From NCBI GenBank assembly GCA_937911235.1, contig CALDPN010000072.1, forward strand, positions 1 through 8,559: a DNA stretch of 8,559 bases. Reading direction: 5' to 3'. Positions 1 to 5,580 of the stretch are shown here, one piece after another. Every line of letters starts with the position of its first letter. Position 1 is the stretch's first letter. Position numbers and translations under genes: made by a program. The stretch comes from an uncultured Bacteroidales bacterium. Its GTDB lineage: Bacteria > Bacteroidota > Bacteroidia > Bacteroidales > Paludibacteraceae. The notes beneath the pieces were generated by a model. The model had not been told where the DNA came from and made no database searches. It saw only the letters and a program-made list of their open reading frames with translations.

Positions 1-1226
1 TGTTTTCTGTGGATGAGGCAGATTATGCAGCTATTGTTGGTCAAGTGAGAAGTAAGGAGTTTGAGGCAGAGGTGAATAATCGTGTGGCTGAAATACAGAA
101 GCAAAATCAGTTGCAACAAGAGGCCAACACCATAAAGATAAGTCAGGAGTATCAAAGTAAGTTGAATTCAAAACAAGCAGAACTTTCTGATAAGGATAAG
201 GAGATTCTTCTTCTTAAGTCTCAGCTTAATACACAAATTGCACAAAATGAGGATAAGATACGCATCGCTTTGATGGAAGAGCAAGGCAGATATAAAGATA
301 CTCTGCAAAGCAAGGAAAATGATTTGCTAAGGCTAAAAAGTGAGTTGGAACTTAAGAAGAATGAGGCTATAATTCGTGAAAATAATATTAAGGAGAGTTA
401 TGAGCGTCAACTTAAGGAAAAACAAGAAATGGTAGATTATTACAAGGATTTAAAGGCAAAACTTTCTACTAAGATGGTAGGGGAAACTCTTGAGGCTCAT
501 TGTGAAATTGAGTTTAATAGATATCGAACTACGATGTTCCCTAATGCTTATTTTGAAAAGGATAATGATTCGGCTACTGGTAGTAAAGGTGACTTTATTT
601 TCAAAGATTATGATGAGGAGCATACAGAGTATATCTCTATAATGTTTGAGATGAAAAATGAGATGGATACAACTGCCACTAAGCATAAAAACGAACATTT
701 CTTTGAAAAACTAGATAAGGATAGAAGAGAAAAGGGTTGTGAATATGCTGTTTTGGTGTCGCTACTTGAGCAAGACAATGAGTTTTACAATGGTGGTATT
801 GTGGATGTGTCTTACCGCTATCCAAAAATGTATGTGGTGCGTCCTCAATTCTTTTTACCAATCATTTCACTTCTTTCACAGGCTTCTAAGAACACGATTG
901 AGTATAAGAAGGAGTTGATTAGAGCACGCCAACAATCTGTGGATATTACAAACTTTGAAAATAAGATTAATGATTTTAAAGAGAAATTTGGCAAACACTA
1001 TACTAGTGCAAGTGCTAAGTTTATGAAGGCTGTGGATGATATAGACAAAGCGATAAAGAATCTTCAGGATATGAAGAAAGAACTTCTTGCTTCAGAAAAC
1101 TATCTAAGACTTGCCAATAATGACACTGACGATTTAACAATAAAGAAATTGACTCGTGGCAATCCAACCATGAAGAAAATGTTTGAAGATGCAAGGATAG
1201 TACAGGAGAATAAGAATAATGAGTAA
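1..1226 (+). CDS. DUF2130 domain protein, 5' end cut by window
   Basis: Open from the window edge (codons in phase from base 3) to TAA at 1224-1226. A GTG at 9-11 could be read as a start, but FSVDEADYA is typical of the segment just after an N-terminal CPxCG-type motif in DUF2130 proteins, so roughly 10-20 residues are probably missing upstream (family knowledge). Counting from that GTG, residues about 12-155 are a long charged coiled coil. Residues about 158-290 form the conserved globular core. Within it E168, D195 (KGDFIF) and E214-x-K216 (FEMKNE) are spaced like a PD-(D/E)XK nuclease site; this reading is inference. The C-terminal third is again helical, and the C-terminus appears complete. 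The biochemical role is not established. It converges on the SDR gene, with only 23 bases between stop codons. Family call is confident, function open. Confidence 0.88.
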   Translation, partial: FSVDEADYAAIVGQVRSKEFEAEVNNRVAEIQKQNQLQQEANTIKISQEYQSKLNSKQAELSDKDKEILLLKSQLNTQIAQNEDKIRIALMEEQGRYKDTLQSKENDLLRLKSELELKKNEAIIRENNIKESYERQLKEKQEMVDYYKDLKAKLSTKMVGETLEAHCEIEFNRYRTTMFPNAYFEKDNDSATGSKGDFIFKDYDEEHTEYISIMFEMKNEMDTTATKHKNEHFFEKLDKDRREKGCEYAVLVSLLEQDNEFYNGGIVDVSYRYPKMYVVRPQFFLPIISLLSQASKNTIEYKKELIRARQQSVDITNFENKINDFKEKFGKHYTSASAKFMKAVDDIDKAIKNLQDMKKELLASENYLRLANNDTDDLTIKKLTRGNPTMKKMFEDARIVQENKNNE

Positions 1227-1245
1227 GCCCAATGGCTTACTCATT
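1218..1245. terminator. bidirectional terminator between convergent genes
   Basis: Perfect 12-bp inverted repeat, AATGAGTAAGCC (1218-1229) and its complement (1234-1245), around a 4-base loop CAAT. It overlaps the stop codon of the DUF2130 gene. On + it runs on into TTATTTACTTT; on - the following bases are also T-rich (ATTCTTATTCTC). It therefore probably ends both the DUF2130 and SDR transcripts. Confidence 0.8.
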
Positions 1246-1249
1246 TTAT

Positions 1250-2059
1250 TTACTTTCTACCGGTGAAATTTTCCATTCCGTGGAAGATGCCTACTACTTC
1301 ACCAAAGATGAAGTCGAATAGGTTTATTGGTAACACTGCCTGACAGAAGCGAATGAAATGGAATCCAAATGGAAGTCCTTTAAACCATTTGTTCTTTTCA
1401 ATTGCTTTGATGATTTTTTTTGCAGTAGGTTCTGGTTTTAGGATAGGGAAGAAGCGAGATTTTACTCCGTTGAACATACCTGTGCTAATGAAGTATGGTG
1501 CCACGGTGCTCACTTTTACATTGCTTTTTGCTTGTTTAAGTTCTATGCGTAGTGAGTCTGACCAACCTGTTACTGCCCATTTGCTGGCTGCGTACACAGA
1601 CATGCGTGGGTTTGAAATCATACCTGCGGCAGAGGCGATATTGCACACGTGGCCGAAGTTTCTTTCTATCATGCCTGGTAGGAAGGCTAGGGTTACTAGC
1701 ATTGGTGCTGTGGCATTGATGTTCATGGTGCGAGTGATGTCGCCAACGCTTTGCTCTGCAAATGTTTTGTTGTTTGCCACAATGCCTGCACAGTTAATCA
1801 CAATGTCGATGCCACCAGTATTTTTCGTTGCCACACTTGCAGCCTCTTCTACCGATGTAGGGTTTGATACATCTACCTTTTGGGTGTAAACTTTGCCTTT
1901 GCCATTTAACTCGGCTTTGGTGCTAGCCATATTATCTTCGTTGATATCCCAAATGGTAAGGCTGTGTGCACCTTTTTCTAGGACAATGCGTCCCATGATT
2001 CTGCCAATGCCTGAACCACCGCCGGTGATAAGCACATTGGTACCTTTAATTTTTGTCAT
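1250..2059 (-). CDS. short-chain dehydrogenase/reductase, SDR16C-like
   Basis: Complete 269-residue classical SDR. Visible motifs are the Rossmann glycine motif TGGGSGIG (12-19), an acidic Asp38 at the end of strand 2 in WDIN, which favours NAD(H) over NADP(H), NCAG (89-92) for the usual NNAG, Asn115, Ser143 and YxxxK (Tyr156, Lys160). These give a full Asn-Ser-Tyr-Lys catalytic set. WDIN, the AFLPGM segment and the hydrophobic tail (about 225-262, GLPFGFHFIRFCQAVLP) recall the membrane-associated RDH10/HSD17B11-like SDR16C group, so a lipid, steroid-like or long-chain alcohol/ketone substrate is plausible, but this is inference. It starts with ATG after an A10 run and stands alone: the neighbours are convergent DUF2130 and divergent ssrA. 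Fold and reaction class are certain, the substrate is not. Confidence 0.93.
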   Translation of the reverse strand: MTKIKGTNVLITGGGSGIGRIMGRIVLEKGAHSLTIWDINEDNMASTKAELNGKGKVYTQKVDVSNPTSVEEAASVATKNTGGIDIVINCAGIVANNKTFAEQSVGDITRTMNINATAPMLVTLAFLPGMIERNFGHVCNIASAAGMISNPRMSVYAASKWAVTGWSDSLRIELKQAKSNVKVSTVAPYFISTGMFNGVKSRFFPILKPEPTAKKIIKAIEKNKWFKGLPFGFHFIRFCQAVLPINLFDFIFGEVVGIFHGMENFTGRK

Positions 2060-2078
2060 TGTTCTTTTTTTTTTAGTT

Positions 2079-2103
2079 AGGAGTTAGTAATTACTAAACT
2101 CCT
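2079..2103 (-). promoter_or_regulatory. leader hairpin and A-tract before the SDR start
   Basis: On - the leader holds AGGAGTT/AACTCCT arms (2097-2103 with 2079-2085) enclosing a near-palindromic AGTAATTACT, so almost the whole 25 bases can pair with one bulged A. It is followed by a run of ten A (complement of 2065-2074) and then ATG at 2059. The A-rich, G-poor start region fits the weak Shine-Dalgarno style of Bacteroidota. It is not a terminator, because the run after the stem is A, not U. Confidence 0.45.
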
Positions 2104-2121
2104 ATTGGGTTAGGGTGAAAA

Positions 2122-2137
2122 TTTGTGCACAAAAGTA
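2122..2137 (-). promoter_or_regulatory. candidate SDR promoter -7 element with overlapping palindrome
   Basis: On -, TACTTTTG (2137-2130) matches TAnnTTTG and sits about 70 bases before the SDR start. It overlaps the perfect 12-bp palindrome TTTGTGCACAAA (2122-2133), which could be an operator. No TTTG lies about 19-21 bases upstream, so the promoter assignment is tentative. Confidence 0.4.
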
Positions 2138-2214
2138 GTGGTTTTGTGCAGTTTGTAGGGTGAGTTTTGCACAAAAATATGTTAAATGTGCAGAAATTTG
2201 TGAAAATTTGTGAT
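2122..2214. repeat. cluster of TGTGCA/TGCACA words upstream of SDR
   Basis: Within about 90 bases there are four variants of one word: TTTGTGCACAAA (2122-2133), TTTTGTGCA (2142-2150), TTTTGCACAAAA (2165-2176) and TGTGCAG (from 2187), followed by two AAATTTGTG-like copies (about 2195-2213). Apart from these and the leader hairpin, no gene is visible between the SDR start and the ssrA promoter. The pattern could mark a multi-site regulatory region or simple AT-rich drift. Confidence 0.4.
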
Positions 2215-2227
2215 GAGAATTGGAATT

Positions 2228-2249
2228 TTGTAATATATTTGTAATATAT
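2228..2249. repeat. 11-bp tandem repeat upstream of the ssrA promoter
   Basis: Two exact adjacent copies of TTGTAATATAT, one helical turn each, ending 15 bases before the ssrA -33 element. The position and A/T content would suit an UP-element-like or bent-DNA role; this is inference from position only. Confidence 0.5.
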
Positions 2250-2263
2250 TTTTAGCGAAAAAA

Positions 2264-2296
2264 TTTGGAAGATATTGGGCGAAGATATTATCTTTG
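2264..2296 (+). promoter_or_regulatory. ssrA promoter (Bacteroidota type)
   Basis: TTTG at 2264-2267 (-33 element), 21-base spacer, TATCTTTG at 2289-2296 (matches TAnnTTTG). The mature tmRNA 5' end (GGGGCTG) begins at 2307, so the primary transcript should carry only a few extra 5' bases. Confidence 0.75.
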
Positions 2297-2306
2297 CGGT
2301 CCCTTA

Positions 2307-2700
2307 GGGGCTGACTGGCTTTGACAGCGAGCAGAACTAAGGTGTAAGCATGCAGAGCGTTGTAAGTGGGCTCTATAATCTGAACTTTCGAAACTATAAC
2401 TGGCGAAAATACTTACGCTCTTGCTGCTTAATCGAAGTATAGTAGATTAGCTTTATCCTTTCACAAGGTGATTGGACAAGACATCTCCCATTGGCCGCTG
2501 TTCTGAGGCAGGATGAAACGGAGGTGCTACAATATCGGAACTCGTACCTTTAGGCTTCGATAAAGGTATTAAACTTTAGAAGATAAGCTCGTAATTGGTG
2601 GCTCTGGTCTTGTTGCGAGACGAAAATGAAGGCAGAGATAAGCATGTAGAAAGCACGTTATTTCCTCGTTTGGACGAGGGTTCAATCCCCTCCAGCTCCA
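2307..2700 (+). ncRNA. ssrA: transfer-messenger RNA (tmRNA), one-piece
   Basis: Rescues ribosomes stalled on broken mRNA together with SmpB and tags the nascent chain for proteolysis. The tRNA-like ends are clear: 5' GGGGCTG (2307-2313) pairs with 3' CAGCTCC (2693-2699) with one G-U pair. The T arm is GAGGG (2676-2680), loop TTCAATC (2681-2687) and CCCTC (2688-2692). A2700 is the discriminator; CCA is not encoded and must be added. The GACTGGCTTTGACAGCGA segment after the acceptor strand is characteristic of tmRNA 5' ends. The tag frame is at 2402-2431. The acceptor halves are in the usual order (not permuted), about 394 nt, normal for bacteria. It has its own promoter and terminator. Confidence 0.97.
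2402..2431 (+). other. tmRNA tag reading frame, GENTYALAA-stop
   Basis: GGC GAA AAT ACT TAC GCT CTT GCT GCT TAA encodes GENTYALAA. Together with the alanine from charged tmRNA this gives AGENTYALAA. The ALAA end is the degron recognised by ClpXP-type proteases in other bacteria. The resume codon is therefore taken as GGC at 2402. Confidence 0.93.
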
Positions 2701-2744
2701 CAAATAAAAATAGGTATCACATTCGTGATACCTATTTTTATTTG
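2701..2744. terminator. bidirectional terminator shared by ssrA and rny
   Basis: Perfect 20-bp inverted repeat: 2701-2720 and 2725-2744 with loop ATTC (2721-2724). The GC-richer core (AGGTATCAC/GTGATACCT) is flanked by A-rich and T-rich arms, so the stem is followed by CTATTTTTATTT in both directions. It lies directly after the tmRNA 3' base and downstream of the rny stop on the other strand. Pairing can extend beyond one A/C mismatch by six more pairs (2694-2699 with 2746-2751), into the tmRNA acceptor strand. Confidence 0.9.
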
Positions 2745-2799
2745 CGGAGCTATTCATTCTTCATATCAACGCGCTACGCGCGGCACCCAGAAGGGTGCT
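2711..2799. repeat. three-hairpin intergenic repeat, copy A
   Basis: First of two imperfect tandem copies. In + order it has hairpin 1 (GGTATCAC-ATTC-GTGATACC, the terminator core), CTATTTTTATTTGCGGAGC, about 18 AT-rich bases, hairpin 2 CGCGC-TAC-GCGCG (2770-2782) and hairpin 3 GCACCC-AGAA-GGGTGC (2783-2798). Copy B has the same order. It looks like a REP-type or 3'-UTR element; no coding potential is evident. Confidence 0.75.
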
Positions 2800-2879
2800 A
2801 GCATCATTCGATGCCTATTTTATTTTCGGAGCAATCCTTATTTAATTTACGTGCTTCGCACGGTACCCAGAAGGGTGCT
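2800..2879. repeat. three-hairpin intergenic repeat, copy B
   Basis: Second copy: hairpin 1 GCATC-ATTC-GATGC (from 2801), CTATTTTATTTTCGGAGC, an AT-rich spacer, hairpin 2 CGTGC-TTC-GCACG (2850-2862), hairpin 3 GTACCC-AGAA-GGGTGC (2863-2878). Compared with copy A, a C-G pair in hairpin 2 has become T-A on both sides and a C-G pair in hairpin 3 has become T-G, so pairing is kept. The copy ends at the rny stop codon, so on - hairpin 3 lies immediately after translation ends. Confidence 0.75.
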
Positions 2880-4408
2880 TATTTCGCTACCGCTACTGAA
2901 CGAACCTCGCGAATGACAGTGATTTTCACTTGTCCTGGGTAGGTCATTTCGTCTTGAATGCGTTGTGCAATTTGACCAGATAGTAGCTCGGTTTCTTTGT
3001 CGCTAATTTTGTCGGCACCCACGATAACGCGTAGTTCGCGACCTGCTTGGATAGCGTAGGTTTTTTGTACGCCTGGATAGCTCATTGCTAGGTTTTCAAG
3101 GTCGTTTAAGCGTTTGATGTATGCTTCTACAATTTCTCTACGTGCACCTGGACGTGCACCTGAAATAGCGTCGCAAGCTTGTACCACAGGGGCAATCATG
3201 GTTTGCATTTCTACTTCGTCGTGGTGAGCGCCAATTGCATTGCAGATATCTGCTTTTTCACCACAGCGTTGTGCAATCTTCATACCTAGTAGTGCGTGTG
3301 GTAGTTCTGGTTCTTCGTCGGCTACCTTGCCAATATCGTGAAGCAGACCTGCACGGCGAGCTTTCTTTGGATTTAGTCCTAGTTCTGATGCCATCACAGC
3401 ACATAGGTTTGCAGTTTCGCGTGCGTGTTGTAGTAGGTTTTGGCCGTATGATGAACGATATTTCATCTTACCAATTAAACGCACTAACTCTGGGTGCAGA
3501 CCGTGAATACCAAGGTCGATAGTGGTGCGTTTGCCTATTTCTACTATTTCTTCTTCAATTTGTTTGGTTACTTTAGAAACCACTTCTTCGATACGTGCTG
3601 GGTGGATACGTCCGTCTTGCACTAGTTGGTGAAGTGATAGACGAGCAATTTCACGGCGCACAGGGTCGAATGCTGAAAGCACGATAGCTTCTGGAGTGTC
3701 GTCTACTACAATTTCCACACCAGTGGCAGCTTCTAGTGCTCTAATGTTGCGGCCTTCGCGACCAATAATTCTACCTTTGATTTCGTCAGACTCAATGTGG
3801 AACACTGTTACTGCGTTTTCAATAGCAGTTTCACTTGCCACGCGTTGAATGCTGTTGATGATAACTTTTTTAGCTTCTTTATTGGCATTCATGCGAGCCT
3901 CTTCCATGATTTCGTTGGTGTACTGCATAGCAGCGGTTTTAGCCTCGTCTTTTAAAGACTCAATCATGGCGTTTTTAGCTTCTTCGGCAGAAAGTCCTGC
4001 GATAGCTTCTAGTTTTTCAATAGCTTTTTGATGAAGTTTGTCAAGTTCTTGATCTTTCTTCTCTGCTAGTTCTAGTTGGTTTTCTAGATTTGTTTTTAGA
4101 GTTTCTAGTTCACCTTCTTTTTTAAGAATCTTTTCTTCTTGTGCTACAAGAAGTTTTTCTTTTTGGTTTAGTTTTGCTTCTTGTGATTGAAGTTTAGAGT
4201 TTCTAGAGTTAGCTTGTTTGTCAAACTCGCTTTTTAGTTGAATGTATTTTTCTTTAACTTCTAGAAGTTTGGCTTTTTTTATGGCTTCCCCCTCTGCCTT
4301 AGCTGTTACGATTATGCTTTTTCCGCGAAGCTGTTGTGTTATCAATAAGATTGCTATCGATATTACACAGCCCACAAGAAATGCAGCTATATAAAATATA
4401 ATTTCCAT
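2879..4408 (-). CDS. rny: ribonuclease Y
   Basis: Membrane-bound endoribonuclease that starts mRNA decay. Complete at 509 residues, the normal length. Order: one N-terminal membrane helix (about 3-24); a long charged coiled coil (about 30-190) with AEGEAIKKAK at its start; a KH RNA-binding domain around GRIIGREGRNIR (212-223); and an HD hydrolase domain with H328, the metal-binding pair His357-Asp358 (LLHDIGK), His395-His396 (GAHHDE) and Asp413. The C-terminal region (about 440-509) ends in ITVIREVRSVAVAK, typical of the family. It follows zapA on the same strand after 103 bases that hold a terminator-like hairpin and a possible promoter. It shares a terminator with convergent ssrA. Codon use is less AT-rich than in zapA, which fits good expression. 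No defects seen. Confidence 0.98.
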   Translation of the reverse strand: MEIIFYIAAFLVGCVISIAILLITQQLRGKSIIVTAKAEGEAIKKAKLLEVKEKYIQLKSEFDKQANSRNSKLQSQEAKLNQKEKLLVAQEEKILKKEGELETLKTNLENQLELAEKKDQELDKLHQKAIEKLEAIAGLSAEEAKNAMIESLKDEAKTAAMQYTNEIMEEARMNANKEAKKVIINSIQRVASETAIENAVTVFHIESDEIKGRIIGREGRNIRALEAATGVEIVVDDTPEAIVLSAFDPVRREIARLSLHQLVQDGRIHPARIEEVVSKVTKQIEEEIVEIGKRTTIDLGIHGLHPELVRLIGKMKYRSSYGQNLLQHARETANLCAVMASELGLNPKKARRAGLLHDIGKVADEEPELPHALLGMKIAQRCGEKADICNAIGAHHDEVEMQTMIAPVVQACDAISGARPGARREIVEAYIKRLNDLENLAMSYPGVQKTYAIQAGRELRVIVGADKISDKETELLSGQIAQRIQDEMTYPGQVKITVIREVRSVAVAK

Positions 4409-4425
4409 AGTATATAAATAATTTT

Positions 4426-4480
4426 AAAATAAAAAATGCAACTCTTATTTGTCATGTCTTCTGACAAATATAGAATTGCA
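4426..4480 (-). terminator. terminator-like hairpin between zapA and rny
   Basis: On - the 5' arm TGCAATTC (4480-4473) pairs with GAGTTGCA (4444-4437) with one G-U. Across a small internal loop, TATTTGTC (4470-4463) pairs with GACAAATA (4453-4446) around a 9-base loop. It is followed at once by TTTTTTATTTT (4436-4426). This is a good intrinsic terminator, 17 bases before the rny ATG. It can end zapA transcripts or attenuate read-through into rny. Confidence 0.7.
4465..4472 (-). promoter_or_regulatory. candidate rny promoter -7 element
   Basis: TATATTTG on - matches TAnnTTTG; a second TATATTTG lies at 4479-4486. Transcription starting about 5-7 bases after 4465 would begin in the loop of the terminator-like hairpin, so such RNA would lack the 5' arm. 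No convincing TTTG is seen 19-21 bases upstream of either copy, so this rests on the -7 match only. Confidence 0.4.
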
Positions 4481-4511
4481 AATATAAAACATACACGTGG
4501 GGCGGATAGGT

Positions 4512-4799
4512 TTAATCCTTGGTGTATTGTCCTATTAGATTATTTAGTTCTGATAAACTCTCTGAGATGTTATTAGACTGGTCTCTCTCGTACAATAAAT
4601 TCACAGCAAAGTGTAAAAGCGTCATGCCAGAAAGTTTGTTATAATCTTTAACTGATGAGTATTTTGAACAATATTTGGTGTGAATCTTATTAATTTCTCT
4701 TTCTGCTCTTCTGTAATAAGCCTCTTCACTCCTTTCGATGTATAATTTAAAATCAGTGCCTAGAATATTTAGCTTTATTTGAAGTTTATCATTATTCAT
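4512..4799 (-). CDS. zapA: cell division protein ZapA
   Basis: Small FtsZ-ring-associated protein that bundles or cross-links FtsZ filaments at mid-cell. The globular head (KLQIKLNILGTDFKLYIERSEE, then AYYRRAEREINKIHTKY) and the helical C-terminus (GMTLLHFAVNLLYER...SLSELNNLIGQY) match ZapA architecture. I take the ATG at 4799, giving 95 residues starting MNNDKLQIKL, because ZapA proteins normally begin two to five residues before this strand. An in-frame ATG at 4811 would add MTIA. From 4799 the gene overlaps the upstream coiled-coil gene by 8 bases (ATGAATAA), from 4811 by 20. The overlap implies translational coupling. It is AT-rich but intact. Confidence 0.87.
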   Translation of the reverse strand: MNNDKLQIKLNILGTDFKLYIERSEEAYYRRAEREINKIHTKYCSKYSSVKDYNKLSGMTLLHFAVNLLYERDQSNNISESLSELNNLIGQYTKD

Positions 4800-5094
4800 G
4801 GCTATCGTCATTTATTTTTTCAACACATCTATCTATCGTTTTCATCATTGTCGTCAACTTAGCTTTGGCTCTTGCTACATCTTTATTTGATAATGATATA
4901 AGTGCTTGCGCTACTTGCAAGTTGTCGTATTTGTTTTGCAATTCTACATTTTCTGCGTATGAACGTTTAATCTCCTTTCTAAGTTCTTCCTTTTCTGCCT
5001 CTAATAATGCTATTTTAGCATCTTTTTCTTGTAGAAGTCTTACTAATGCTTCTACCTTTTGGGTGAACTGTTTTAAGGAAATGTTATTCTCCAC
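4792..5094 (-). CDS. small coiled-coil protein, possible ZapB-like division factor
   Basis: A 100-residue, highly charged, almost wholly helical protein starting at GTG (5092-5094). No in-frame ATG lies near the start, and the promoter about 30 bases upstream supports this start. Residues about 5-62 (TQKVEALVRLLQEKDAKIAL, then EELRKEIKRSYAENVELQ) show clear heptads. Residues 63-95 are a second helical part without strong heptads. There is no signal peptide or membrane helix. It overlaps and probably co-translates with zapA. Genes of this size and kind precede zapA in other Bacteroidota. Because ZapB is also a short coiled coil that binds ZapA, a ZapA partner role is a fair inference, but the sequence does not prove homology. 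Confidence 0.8.
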   Translation of the reverse strand: MENNISLKQFTQKVEALVRLLQEKDAKIALLEAEKEELRKEIKRSYAENVELQNKYDNLQVAQALISLSNKDVARAKAKLTTMMKTIDRCVEKINDDSHE

Positions 5095-5120
5095 AGAATG
5101 ACAATTTAATAAAATCTATA

Positions 5121-5151
5121 CAAAATTAAGAATTAAAAACGTTTATGCAAA
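5121..5151 (-). promoter_or_regulatory. promoter of the coiled-coil gene - zapA(-rny) operon
   Basis: On -: TTTG (5151-5148), exactly 19 bases, TAATTTTG (5128-5121). Both elements match the Bacteroidota consensus. The GTG start at 5094 would then have a leader of only about 20 bases. Confidence 0.8.
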
Positions 5152-5160
5152 CTTTTGCAT
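5145..5160. promoter_or_regulatory. palindrome over the -33 element, possible operator
   Basis: ATGCAAA-CT-TTTGCAT is a perfect 7-bp dyad with a 2-base centre. Its left half contains the -33 TTTG (on -) of the zap operon promoter, so a protein bound here would block RNA polymerase. No regulator can be named. Confidence 0.45.
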
Positions 5161-5162
5161 AA

Positions 5163-5198
5163 AAAAAAAGAGAAAATCATTCGATTTTCTCTTTTTTT
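5163..5198 (-). terminator. rplS terminator
   Basis: Perfect 16-bp inverted repeat AAAAAAAGAGAAAATC (5163-5178) / complement (5183-5198) with loop ATTC (5179-5182). On - the GAGAAAATC/GATTTTCTC stem runs into T-rich sequence, 20 bases after the rplS stop. It separates rplS from the zap operon promoter. Confidence 0.88.
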
Positions 5199-5218
5199 AT
5201 CCAACTGATATGGTATTA

Positions 5219-5566
5219 TTATTGTTTTTTGTCTTTAATACGAGCTTTTTTACCAGTTAATGAGCGTAGGTAATAAAGTTTAGCACGACGTACTTTACCA
5301 ACTTTGTTTACTTCTACTTTTTCGATGAATGGTGAATCGAATGGGAAAATTCTTTCTACACCAATGTTTTCTGATACTTTACGTACAGTAAATCTTTTTT
5401 TGTTACCGTGACCTACGATTTTGATAACTACACCACGATATTGTTGGATACGTTCTTTGTTACCTTCAATAATTTTGTAAGAGATAGTTACTGTGTCACC
5501 ACTTTTGAAAGCTGGCATTTCTTTACCAGTTGCGAATGCAGCTTCAGCAATTTTTAATAAATCCAT
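5219..5566 (-). CDS. rplS: 50S ribosomal protein L19
   Basis: Large-subunit protein at the 30S-50S interface, near helix 14 of 23S rRNA. It is 115 residues, the usual length. Recognisable family blocks are PAFKSGDTVTISYKI (18-32), QQYRGVVIKI (41-50), FTVRKVSENIGVERIFPFDS (59-78), then the basic KVGKVRRAKLYYLRSLTGKKARI tail (88-110). ATG at 5566 follows a structured leader of about 80 bases and a TATCTTTG promoter element. It stands apart from the usual trmD/rimM/rpsP neighbours, which is common in Bacteroidota. No visible terminator separates it from upstream phoA, so some read-through is possible. Confidence 0.98.
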   Translation of the reverse strand: MDLLKIAEAAFATGKEMPAFKSGDTVTISYKIIEGNKERIQQYRGVVIKIVGHGNKKRFTVRKVSENIGVERIFPFDSPFIEKVEVNKVGKVRRAKLYYLRSLTGKKARIKDKKQ

Positions 5567-5580
5567 TTTAAATATTTATT

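Noticed and set aside
9..11. GTG at 9 as the true start of the DUF2130 gene
   Set aside because: The frame is open to the window edge and the residues before GTG (FS) fit the family's N-terminus, so the gene most likely starts upstream of the window.
1353..2087. Open frames on + opposite the SDR gene, and similar ones opposite rny, phoA and the M23 gene
   Set aside because: They are antisense to well-conserved proteins with intact motifs and show no recognisable domain, start signal or promoter.
2079..2103. Hairpin before the SDR gene as a terminator
   Set aside because: On - it is followed by A10 rather than U, and on + no transcript is known to end there.
2228..2249. CRISPR-like or microsatellite array
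   Set aside because: Only two 11-bp units without spacers; it is an isolated tandem duplication.
2690..2760. Integration site at the ssrA 3' end (phage or island attachment)
   Set aside because: The repeated piece (GGAGC plus flank) is inverted and short, no integrase or foreign genes lie nearby, and rny follows directly.
2569..2916. Short open frames across the ssrA 3' half and the repeats
   Set aside because: They run through tmRNA, a terminator and hairpin repeats; the peptides are composition artefacts.
4409..4511. 6S RNA gene downstream of zapA, as in enterobacteria
   Set aside because: The 103-base gap is too short for a ~180-nt 6S RNA and most of it is explained by the terminator-like hairpin; no long rod with a central bubble could be drawn.
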